A stretch of 6,570 nucleotides of DNA, from assembly GCA_027858145.1 (NCBI GenBank), contig JAQIDF010000062.1, positions 1 through 6,570 of the forward strand. The letters are read 5' to 3'. Of the stretch, positions 1 through 6,139 are shown piece by piece. The translations under genes and the position numbers were made by a program. The notes below the pieces were generated by a model that had not been told where the DNA came from, did not search any database, and saw only the letters and a program-made list of their open reading frames with translations. This DNA is from Prolixibacteraceae bacterium (GTDB lineage Bacteria > Bacteroidota > Bacteroidia > Bacteroidales > Prolixibacteraceae). Every line of letters begins with the position of its first letter. The first letter of the stretch is position 1.

Positions 1-198
1 ACTAAAATTGGTAATGGCGCAAGCTCATGGATTCTACACATGTCAACCATTATTCTTACAGCTAATCTTTGGGGATTCTACCGTAAAGAGTGGGCGGGTG
101 TTACTTCCAAAACAAGATCAACAATTTTTCTCGGAATCGGCCTCATCCTTTTATCTGTAATTATTATGGGGATTGCAAAAAGTGATTTAATAAGTTGA
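1..198 (+). CDS. rhaT: L-rhamnose/H+ symporter RhaT, C-terminal fragment
   Basis: The window opens inside a reading frame that runs in frame 1 to a TGA at 196-198, giving 65 residues of the end of a membrane protein. The fragment has two hydrophobic stretches, about residues 10-27 (containing WILHMSTI and TANLWGFY) and 42-59 (IFLGIGLILLSVIIMG), joined by a short polar loop with the motif KEWAG around residues 29-33. This asparagine-glycine helix followed by an EW loop and a last helix ending in a short cytoplasmic tail is what I recognise from the RhaT family of the drug/metabolite transporter superfamily, which imports L-rhamnose with a proton across the inner membrane. The frame ends only 12 bases before the rhamnose isomerase gene, which strongly supports the assignment and cotranscription. 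The start and most of the protein lie outside the window, so the call rests on the tail and on context. Confidence 0.85.
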   Translation, partial: TKIGNGASSWILHMSTIILTANLWGFYRKEWAGVTSKTRSTIFLGIGLILLSVIIMGIAKSDLIS

Positions 199-210
199 AA
201 ATTATATAGT

Positions 211-1479
211 ATGGCAAATAAAGAACAAGTTATAAAGGCCTATGAACTGGCCAAAGAACAATATGCCCAATTGGGCGTAGATACCGATGCAGCCATTAAA
301 AAAATGGACGATGTGGTAATTTCGCTTCATTGCTGGCAAACCGATGATGTTGGTGGTTTTGAAACACCCGATGCCGAATTAGGGGGGGGTGGAATTCAGG
401 TTACCGGTAATTATCCGGGTAAGGCAAAGAATATTCCACAAATGCGTCAGGATCTGGAAAAAGTGATGGCGCTATTGCCTGGTAAGCAACGACTGAACCT
501 TCATGCCATATACGGTGAATTTGGCGGTGAAAAAGTTGACCGCAACGAGATAACCGTTGAGCATTTTCAGGGATGGATCGACTGGGCCAAAGAACGTGGC
601 ATGGGGCTCGATTTTAATGCTACCTGTTTCTCGCATCCCAAAGCCGACAGTGGTTTTACATTATCGAGCAAAGATGAAGAAACACGGAAGTTTTGGGTTG
701 AGCATGTAGCCCGTTGTCGTGCTATTGCTGCCGAAATGGGTAAGCAACTGGGTACATCGGCTGTTCATAATACATGGATACCCGATGGATCAAAAGATAC
801 ACCGATAGATCGCAATGGTCATCGTACGCTTTTGAAAAAATCGCTCGATGAGGCCATGTCGATTGACTATCCTAAAGAGCAAATGAAAGATGCAGTTGAA
901 AGCAAATTGTTTGGAATTGGTGCCGAAGCAATGACAGTAGGGTCGCATGATTTTTACCTTGGGTACGCAATCAAAAATAACAAGTTGATTTGTTTAGATA
1001 ACGGTCACTTCCACCCAACCGAGGAGGTCGGTGATAAAATTTCGGCATGCCTTCAGTTTGTTGATGAGGTATTGTTGCACGTTACGCGTCCTGTTCGCTG
1101 GGATTCAGACCATGTGGTAACGTTAAACGAAGAAGTTAAGCTAATTGCATCAGAGGTTGTTCGAAATAATTTTTACAATCGTGTAAATATTGGCCTCGAC
1201 TTTTTTGATGCCTCGATAAACCGTATTGGTGCATATGTAATTGGTACACGTGCAGCTCAAATTGCTTTCCTTAATGCATTGCTTGAACCAACTGAAGAGT
1301 TGATAAAACTTGAAGAGAATGAAAATAATTTTGAACGTCTCGCAATGTTAGAATTATTAAAGTCGAAACCATTTGGTGCTGTTTGGGATTATTATTGCCT
1401 TAAAAACGATGTACCGGTTGGTGAAGATTACATAAAGGAAATTCAGAATTACGAAAAAGAAGTTCTGAGAAAAAGATGA
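211..1479 (+). CDS. rhaA: L-rhamnose isomerase
   Basis: This 422-residue cytoplasmic enzyme converts L-rhamnose to L-rhamnulose, the first catabolic step after uptake. The length is close to the E. coli enzyme (about 419). The metal-dependent TIM-barrel motifs are all visible: SLHCWQTDD near residues 38-46, GIQVTGNYPGKA at 61-72, LNLHAIYGE at 95-103, HNTWIPDG at 186-193, VGSHDFYLGYA at 243-253, CLDNGHFHPTE at 261-271, RWDSDHV at 296-302 and GLDFFDASINRI at 328-339. The acidic and histidine residues in the last four are the expected metal and substrate ligands. The ATG at 211 follows rhaT by 12 bases and gives the canonical N-terminus; there is no clear Shine-Dalgarno sequence, normal for Bacteroidota. 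It is the middle gene of rhaT-rhaA-rhaB. An eight-G run lies inside the gene at 382-389. Identity is very secure. Confidence 0.97.
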   Translation: MANKEQVIKAYELAKEQYAQLGVDTDAAIKKMDDVVISLHCWQTDDVGGFETPDAELGGGGIQVTGNYPGKAKNIPQMRQDLEKVMALLPGKQRLNLHAIYGEFGGEKVDRNEITVEHFQGWIDWAKERGMGLDFNATCFSHPKADSGFTLSSKDEETRKFWVEHVARCRAIAAEMGKQLGTSAVHNTWIPDGSKDTPIDRNGHRTLLKKSLDEAMSIDYPKEQMKDAVESKLFGIGAEAMTVGSHDFYLGYAIKNNKLICLDNGHFHPTEEVGDKISACLQFVDEVLLHVTRPVRWDSDHVVTLNEEVKLIASEVVRNNFYNRVNIGLDFFDASINRIGAYVIGTRAAQIAFLNALLEPTEELIKLEENENNFERLAMLELLKSKPFGAVWDYYCLKNDVPVGEDYIKEIQNYEKEVLRKR

Positions 1480-1530
1480 TAGGTTAATTAATAATATCTT
1501 AGTTAAGTTAATAGTTAGAAGTTGAAGTCT

Positions 1531-2892
1531 ATGAAGGGAATTGTTGTATTTGATATCGGGAAAACGAATAAAAAAGTATTGTTGTTTGATGAGCATTTCA
1601 ACATTGTGCAGCAAAAAGAAGGTAAAATGCCTCCTGTTGTTGACGATGATGGATTTGAATGTGATGACATTGAGCGAATTGAGCAATGGATACTTGAAAG
1701 TCTTGAAGATATGGTGAAAGATAGTGGTTATGATATTGTAGCCGTAAATTTTTCAACATACGGGGCTACGCTTGTTTTTCTCGATAACGATGGCAAACGA
1801 ATTGGGCCGTTAAACAACTACCTGAAACCGGTTGATGATAATATTGCTGGTCAACTGTTTGATCAATATGGTGGACAAGATGAATTTTGCCGTCAAACAG
1901 CAAGCCCTTCATTAGGACTTCTACTTAACTCGGGTATACAAATTCTGTGGATGAAAAAAGAACGCCCGGAGCTGTATGCCAAAACAAAATCAATTCTTCA
2001 TTTTCCGCAATATCTTTCGTATTTATTGACGAATAAGATAACCTCTGAGCCAACTTCAATTGGCTGTCACACGTTTATGTGGAATTTTGATGATCAGTGC
2101 TATCACCAGTGGTTGAGTGATTATAATATTGAATTGCCGGTGCCGCAGACCAATAATAAAACCGAAAAGGTTAATATTGCCGGTAAAGCCATAGATGTAG
2201 GTATTGGCATACACGACAGTTCATCGTCGTTGGTGCCTTATTTAATGGGGGCTAAAGATAATTTTGTACTCTTATCAACCGGAACATGGTGTATAAGTAT
2301 GAATCCCTTCAATGATGAGATCCTGACAGCCGATGAGTTGCGCCAGGATTGTCTTGATTATTTGAATATTTATCAAAAGCCGGTTAAATCGGCGCGTTAT
2401 TTTCTGGGGCATATACATGATGTTAATGTAGAAGTATTGAATGGTTATTTCAATGCACCTGACGATGCCTATAAAAATGTAGCACTCGACGAAAATGCAT
2501 TGCGTGCGTATATAAAAAATGGTAAACAGGTGTTCTTCAAAAATGGTACACCAGATGGATATATCGATATCCATGCCGATTTGTCGAAGTTCAGTACTTT
2601 TGAAGAAGCTTATAACCAATTTGTGTTCGATCTGACTTTGGAGAATGCAAAATCATTAAAGTTAGTTTTACCTGCCGATGATGATGTTTCAAGCTTAATT
2701 GTGTCAGGTGGATTTGCCCGGAACCCTATTTATATGCGAACGCTTGCATCATTATTCCCCGACAAAAAAATATTTACAAGCGAAATTGACAATGCAACGG
2801 CACTGGGTGCTGCTATGGTATGTACTGAAAATCGTGAAAAGTTTGATGTTTCGAATGTAGAATTAGGATTAGAGCGCTGGGAAAAAGCATAG
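1531..2892 (+). CDS. rhaB: Rhamnulokinase (FGGY-family carbohydrate kinase)
   Basis: A 453-residue cytoplasmic kinase of the FGGY family, which by context phosphorylates L-rhamnulose to L-rhamnulose 1-phosphate. The family landmarks are in order: N-terminal phosphate-binding loop FDIGKTNKK at residues 7-15, the HD pair at 228-229 with Asp229 as likely catalytic base, STGTW at 249-253 (second phosphate loop), the adenosine-binding segment VSGGFARNP at 391-399, and ALGAA at 424-428. It is somewhat shorter than E. coli RhaB (about 489). I chose ATG 1531 because the protein then begins MKGIVVFDIG, placing the first beta strand directly at the N-terminus; a TTG at 1522 would add only three residues. 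It lies 51 bases after rhaA with no hairpin terminator between. The fold is certain; sugar specificity is inferred from the neighbours, since FGGY kinases acting on L-fuculose, L-xylulose and others look alike. Confidence 0.9.
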   Translation: MKGIVVFDIGKTNKKVLLFDEHFNIVQQKEGKMPPVVDDDGFECDDIERIEQWILESLEDMVKDSGYDIVAVNFSTYGATLVFLDNDGKRIGPLNNYLKPVDDNIAGQLFDQYGGQDEFCRQTASPSLGLLLNSGIQILWMKKERPELYAKTKSILHFPQYLSYLLTNKITSEPTSIGCHTFMWNFDDQCYHQWLSDYNIELPVPQTNNKTEKVNIAGKAIDVGIGIHDSSSSLVPYLMGAKDNFVLLSTGTWCISMNPFNDEILTADELRQDCLDYLNIYQKPVKSARYFLGHIHDVNVEVLNGYFNAPDDAYKNVALDENALRAYIKNGKQVFFKNGTPDGYIDIHADLSKFSTFEEAYNQFVFDLTLENAKSLKLVLPADDDVSSLIVSGGFARNPIYMRTLASLFPDKKIFTSEIDNATALGAAMVCTENREKFDVSNVELGLERWEKA

Positions 2893-2938
2893 GGCTGAAA
2901 CCTGATATGACGCATAAGGGGAGCACAGGTCTATAGCC
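2893..2938 (+). terminator. Possible hairpin terminator after the rhamnose operon
   Basis: Immediately after the rhaB stop there is an imperfect hairpin: GGCT (2893-2896) pairs with AGCC (2935-2938), and ACCTG (2900-2904) pairs with CAGGT (2926-2930), separated by a small internal loop and a 21-base apical loop. T-rich sequence follows (around 2940-2965) but there is no tight uninterrupted T run, so this is a weak candidate for ending the rha transcript. Confidence 0.25.
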
Positions 2939-2985
2939 ATTTTGGAGTAGAGGTTTTTGTTTTCTTGGGTTTAGATGGTATTTTT

Positions 2986-3013
2986 ACAGAATGTTGACAT
3001 CTGTTTTAACAGA
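2986..3013. promoter_or_regulatory. Cluster of short inverted repeats upstream of the GH44-like gene
   Basis: Three overlapping inverted repeats occur within 28 bases: ACAGA (2986-2990) with TCTGT (3000-3004); ATGT-TG-ACAT (2991-3000); and TCTGTT-TT-AACAGA (3000-3013). The two ACAGA copies and their complements could be half-sites of a dimeric regulator acting on the gene starting at 3061, about 50 bases downstream. A loose match to the Bacteroidota -7 element (TAGTTTAC, 3021-3028, compared with TAnnTTTG) lies just after. Short AT-rich repeats arise by chance, so this is tentative. Confidence 0.3.
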
Positions 3014-3060
3014 AACACTGTAGTTTACCCATTTATCAAACACTAGAACAACCTGAAACA

Positions 3061-4953
3061 ATGAACAAAACCTTCTGCATTCTATTCATTTTAATATTAA
3101 ATTGGTGTGTAACATCGGCTCAGTCAGTTGCTGTAACCATTGATGCTGCAAAAGGGCAGAAGCCTGTATCGCCCTATATTTACGGGAGAAATAATAGTTT
3201 TTCAGACGTGCCCGGAAATCTTACTTCGGAGCAACGTTTTAAGTTATACAAGGAAGCCGGATTACGCTTTGCCCGTGAGAATTCCGGTAATAACTCAACC
3301 AAGTATAATTGGCGCCGTAAGTTGTCAAGTCATCCCGACTGGTATAACAATGTTTATAACCACGATTGGAACTATGCATCACAAACAATCCTCGAAAACA
3401 TGCCCGACTTGCAAACCATGTGGGCATTTCAGTTGATAGGAAAAACGGCTGACAATACAAACAATAACTTCAACGATTGGGAATATAACAATTCGCAATG
3501 GTGGAATGGTGTAAACCAAAACCTGGCGGGTGGTGGTGTGGTAAACCCCGAAGGTGGTCATGAGGCTTTGGTTGAAGGCAATCCAGAACTTTACCTGGTG
3601 GATTGGCCGGCCGATTCAACTGTTGAAATTCTTAATCATTGGTTTGGCTATGGAGGACTGGAATTTCCGAAGGATAATTTTCAATATTGGAGCATGGACA
3701 ACGAACCGGAGATTTGGAGCGGTACACACAATGATGTGATGCCCGTGCAGCTTAGCGCCGAGGCTTTTATGGAGCGCTATTTTGAAGTTGCCCGAAAAGC
3801 CCGTGCCATTTTTCCGGAAATTAATCTTACCGGCCCGGTTTGTGCCAACGAATGGCAATGGTATCGTTATGCCGACGAAGACCTTCGTGTCAATGGCAAA
3901 TATTATTCGTGGATCGAATACTTTATTAAACGGGTTGCCGATGAGCAAAAGGCGACCGGGGTAAAGTTGTTGGATGTGCTTGATATTCACTGGTATCCTA
4001 ATGAGGATAAGGCAGCTGATGTGTTACAGCTACACAAGGTGTTTTTCGATGAAGATTATAATTATCCCGGTGCTAATGGCCTTAGAACAATTAATGGGGG
4101 ATGGGATACTTCGCAAAAAAATGAATATATTTTTAAACGAATAAATAACTGGCTGGATGAGCATTTTGGAACGAACCATGGAATAACCTTAGGTCTTACT
4201 GAGTGTGGGTTTAATAACGATAATCCTAATGTAATTTCTGTGTTGTATGCATCGATGCTTGGTACCTTTGCCAACAACGGGGTCGAAATATTTACTCCCT
4301 GGAGTTGGGAAGAAGGGATGTGGGAAACCTTGCACCTTTTCAGTCGCTATGCTAAGAGTACAAGTGTGCAGACTGTTTCTGATACTGAGCGTATTGTTTC
4401 CGGCTATTCCACCATTTGTGAAGATGCAGATTCTATGACCGTGATATTAGTGAACCGTGATCTGGAAAGTTCCAGACAAGTCAATGTTGATGTTTCAAAT
4501 TTCAATGTTGCCAATGGGCAATCTACAGTGTTGATGTTGAATGAATTGCCAGATGGAGAAACCTTTGTGTCGCATACAGAAAATGCCCTGCAAACGAGTG
4601 TTGCAGATGTTCATTCCAATATGTTTGATATTGAGTTGCCACCACTTTCTACTACTGCCGTTTTGTTAAAAGCTAAGACTTCCGGGGTAAAAAAGGTACA
4701 ATCATTAAAAACACTTAAAATATTTCCTAATCCTGTATCCGAAGAACTAAAGGTGTCGTTTCATGCCCAAATGCCACTGAGCTCAGAAGTAGATATTTAT
4801 GACCATACAGGAAAAATAATGCAAAGCATTTTGTGGGAGGACTCCGGTATTAAGCCACTAAGTTTAAATGTAAGTAAATGTTTGCCTGGTGTGTGCTTTT
4901 TCAGAATTACCAATGATGAATTTACAACAACGAAGAAAGTTGTAATACAATAA
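3061..4953 (+). CDS. Secreted GH44-like glycoside hydrolase with T9SS sorting domain
   Basis: A 630-residue extracellular enzyme. Residues 1-20 are a signal peptide (hydrophobic core FCILFILILNW, likely cleavage after TSA before Gln21). The catalytic region, about residues 25-430, follows the GH44 motif order as I recall it: SPYIYGRNN at 37-45, a RF-x-R-N-YNW region at 69-84, YWSMDNEPEIWSGTH at 209-223, LTGPV at 256-260, LLDVLDIHWYP at 303-313 and GLTECGFN at 378-385. By analogy with clan GH-A, Glu215 is the acid/base and Glu381 the nucleophile. A beta-sandwich-like segment (about 440-540, ending LPPLSTTAVLLK) matches the C-terminal module of GH44. Residues about 548-630 are a type A T9SS sorting domain (KIFPNPV at 553-559, LPGVCFFRI at 608-616, KKVVIQ end). 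GH44 enzymes are endo-beta-1,4-glucanases/xyloglucanases; the actual substrate here is unknown. The gene stands alone between two sugar operons, with 168 and 151 bases of flanking noncoding DNA. Confidence 0.85.
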   Translation: MNKTFCILFILILNWCVTSAQSVAVTIDAAKGQKPVSPYIYGRNNSFSDVPGNLTSEQRFKLYKEAGLRFARENSGNNSTKYNWRRKLSSHPDWYNNVYNHDWNYASQTILENMPDLQTMWAFQLIGKTADNTNNNFNDWEYNNSQWWNGVNQNLAGGGVVNPEGGHEALVEGNPELYLVDWPADSTVEILNHWFGYGGLEFPKDNFQYWSMDNEPEIWSGTHNDVMPVQLSAEAFMERYFEVARKARAIFPEINLTGPVCANEWQWYRYADEDLRVNGKYYSWIEYFIKRVADEQKATGVKLLDVLDIHWYPNEDKAADVLQLHKVFFDEDYNYPGANGLRTINGGWDTSQKNEYIFKRINNWLDEHFGTNHGITLGLTECGFNNDNPNVISVLYASMLGTFANNGVEIFTPWSWEEGMWETLHLFSRYAKSTSVQTVSDTERIVSGYSTICEDADSMTVILVNRDLESSRQVNVDVSNFNVANGQSTVLMLNELPDGETFVSHTENALQTSVADVHSNMFDIELPPLSTTAVLLKAKTSGVKKVQSLKTLKIFPNPVSEELKVSFHAQMPLSSEVDIYDHTGKIMQSILWEDSGIKPLSLNVSKCLPGVCFFRITNDEFTTTKKVVIQ

Positions 4954-4960
4954 TCTCAAT

Positions 4961-4999
4961 TACAAAGCATTTTGGTTACTTCTAAATAATGCTGTTGTA
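4961..4999 (+). terminator. Possible terminator hairpin after the GH44-like gene
   Basis: TACAAAGCATT (4961-4971) pairs with AATGCT-G-TTGTA (4988-4999) through eleven base pairs interrupted by one bulged G at 4994, with a 16-base loop, starting eight bases past the stop codon. A T-rich tract (5009-5028) follows after a ten-base interval. The stem is AU-rich and the T run is not adjacent, so termination efficiency is doubtful, but position between two genes fits. Confidence 0.35.
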
Positions 5000-5025
5000 T
5001 AACACATTCATTTTTGTTTTATTTT

Positions 5026-5057
5026 ATTGCACACGTGTGCATAGACTATTAGTTTTA
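5026..5057 (+). promoter_or_regulatory. Candidate Bacteroidota promoter for lacI-fucU
   Basis: TAGTTTTA at 5050-5057 matches the Bacteroidota -7 consensus TAnnTTTG at seven of eight positions, and ATTG at 5026-5029 is a three-of-four match to the -33 TTTG element, with a 20-base spacer, inside the usual range. The palindrome at 5028-5041 would lie across the -33 element and spacer, so a bound repressor would block polymerase. Such short AT-rich matches are common by chance. Confidence 0.4.
5028..5041. promoter_or_regulatory. Perfect palindrome, likely LacI-family operator
   Basis: TGCACACGTGTGCA is a perfect 14-bp palindrome centred on a CpG step, located 63 bases upstream of the LacI-family gene. 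LacI-family dimers typically bind such palindromes with a central CG, into which the hinge-helix leucine inserts. The site overlaps a plausible promoter for the repressor gene, which suggests autorepression and control of the downstream mutarotase. The palindrome is directly seen; the regulator that binds it is inferred. Confidence 0.7.
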
Positions 5058-5104
5058 CAACCGTTATTGAATATCCTGACACTAAATGTACTGGCTACAA
5101 TGCT

Positions 5105-6124
5105 ATGAAACGAGTAACGATTAAAGATATTGCAAAGGAACTGAACCTTCACCATTCAACGGTTTCGAGGGCTTTGCGTGACGAAAAAAGTATTAATCCA
5201 CGAACACGGGAGAAAGTACTGGCTTATGCACGTAAAAGGGGCTATCAGATTAATCGTAGCGCATTGCAGTTGAGGGGCGATAAGAATAATGTTATCGGGA
5301 TAGTGGTACCAAATATTAATCATAGCTTTTTTTCAAATTATGTAAGTTTGGTTACCGATTTGGCTTTCAAACACGGCTTTGTGGTTTCTGTTTTTCAATC
5401 GAACGAATCGCTTGATCAGGAGCAGGAAATTATTAAAGCCCTTATTCAACAAAATGTGTCGGGGGTTATAGCCTCTGTTTCGATGGAAACCAAAAATGCT
5501 TCACATTTTTCGCTTTTAAGTGATTTTCATATACCTCTGATTCTATTCGACAGGGTTGATTTTTCGCTGCCTGTTCCCAAAGTGGTGCTCAATAATACTG
5601 AAGTATTGCAAAATACCGTGAAACTTTTTGCATCACGCGGATACAAACGTGTGGCATACCTGTCGGGAACTCCTGTTTCAAGTGTTTTTGCCGACAGGCA
5701 AAAAGGGTATTTTGAAGGCATTGAACAGGCAGGGCTTTCATACCGCCATTGTAAAATAATTGAAAACTTCACCTTAGAAGAGTCGCAAGAGGCATTAAAC
5801 CAGTTGTTTGGTAATGATGCACCTGATGCTTTAATCTGCGACTCTCATATTTTTATGTTGGGAGCAATAATGAAATTGCAAAAACTGGGGATGAAAATAC
5901 CGGAAGATTTTGGTCTTGCCGGTTTTGGAAGTTTTACCGGTATGCCGCTTATCAGCCCCGGCTTAATTATGCTGAAACAACCTGAAAATGAAATGGCAGA
6001 GGCTGCTTTCAGCTTATTGATTGAAGCGATTGAAGATAAAAGCAAAATTGAAAAAGATGAAACGATTCTTTGTAAAGCTTCAATATTAGAAACAGGGAGC
6101 GAAGGAAAGTTATACACACAATAA
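5105..6124 (+). CDS. LacI-family transcriptional repressor
   Basis: A 339-residue DNA-binding regulator, standard LacI/GalR length. The helix-turn-helix is residues 5-24 (TIKDIAKELNLHHSTVSRAL), followed by the usual region DEKSINPRTREKVLAYARKRGYQIN (residues 26-50, stated here as the third-helix and linker segment) and a hinge helix around 52-57 with a leucine available for minor-groove insertion. The periplasmic-binding-protein-like sensor domain starts at VIGIVVPNINHSFF (63-76) and includes the typical LILFDR (145-150), RGYKRVAYLSG (178-188), ADRQKGYFEG (196-205), PEDFGLAGFG (266-275) and the LKQP turn (290-293). ATG 5105 gives the canonical N-terminus at the HTH; an ATG at 5100 is out of frame and stops after two codons. 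It precedes fucU by 15 bases, so the two are probably cotranscribed, and the inducer is likely a deoxyhexose or a derivative. The effector is inference, as LacI sensors cannot be read reliably by eye. Confidence 0.95.
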   Translation: MKRVTIKDIAKELNLHHSTVSRALRDEKSINPRTREKVLAYARKRGYQINRSALQLRGDKNNVIGIVVPNINHSFFSNYVSLVTDLAFKHGFVVSVFQSNESLDQEQEIIKALIQQNVSGVIASVSMETKNASHFSLLSDFHIPLILFDRVDFSLPVPKVVLNNTEVLQNTVKLFASRGYKRVAYLSGTPVSSVFADRQKGYFEGIEQAGLSYRHCKIIENFTLEESQEALNQLFGNDAPDALICDSHIFMLGAIMKLQKLGMKIPEDFGLAGFGSFTGMPLISPGLIMLKQPENEMAEAAFSLLIEAIEDKSKIEKDETILCKASILETGSEGKLYTQ

Positions 6125-6139
6125 TTTAAATAAAAAGAT

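Noticed and set aside
1522..1530. TTG start giving rhaB three extra residues (MKS)
   Set aside because: The ATG at 1531 puts the conserved first strand of the FGGY fold right at the N-terminus and needs no rare start codon.
1480..1530. AT-rich gap between rhaA and rhaB with repeated TTAA/GTTA words, considered as an operator or promoter
   Set aside because: The words are short and low complexity, with no convincing symmetric site, hairpin or promoter match; the gap is best read as an intra-operon spacer.
1357..1686. 109-codon open frame on the - strand across the end of rhaA and start of rhaB
   Set aside because: It overlaps two well-identified genes on the other strand and its composition (Ile/Leu/Asn/Phe rich) is that of an antisense shadow with no recognisable domain.
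2994..2999. TTGACA resembling an E. coli sigma-70 -35 box upstream of the GH44-like gene
   Set aside because: Bacteroidota primary sigma factor uses -33 TTTG/-7 TAnnTTTG elements, and no TATAAT-like box is found at 16-18 bases downstream.
3616..3990. 124-codon - strand open frame within the GH44-like gene, and similar shorter frames in the same gene on both strands
   Set aside because: All lie wholly within a gene with intact catalytic motifs; none shows a domain, signal or plausible start context.
5100..5108. ATG-CTA-TGA mini-frame overlapping the lacI start
   Set aside because: Two codons with a stop overlapping the true ATG is probably chance; nothing else suggests translational coupling or a leader peptide.
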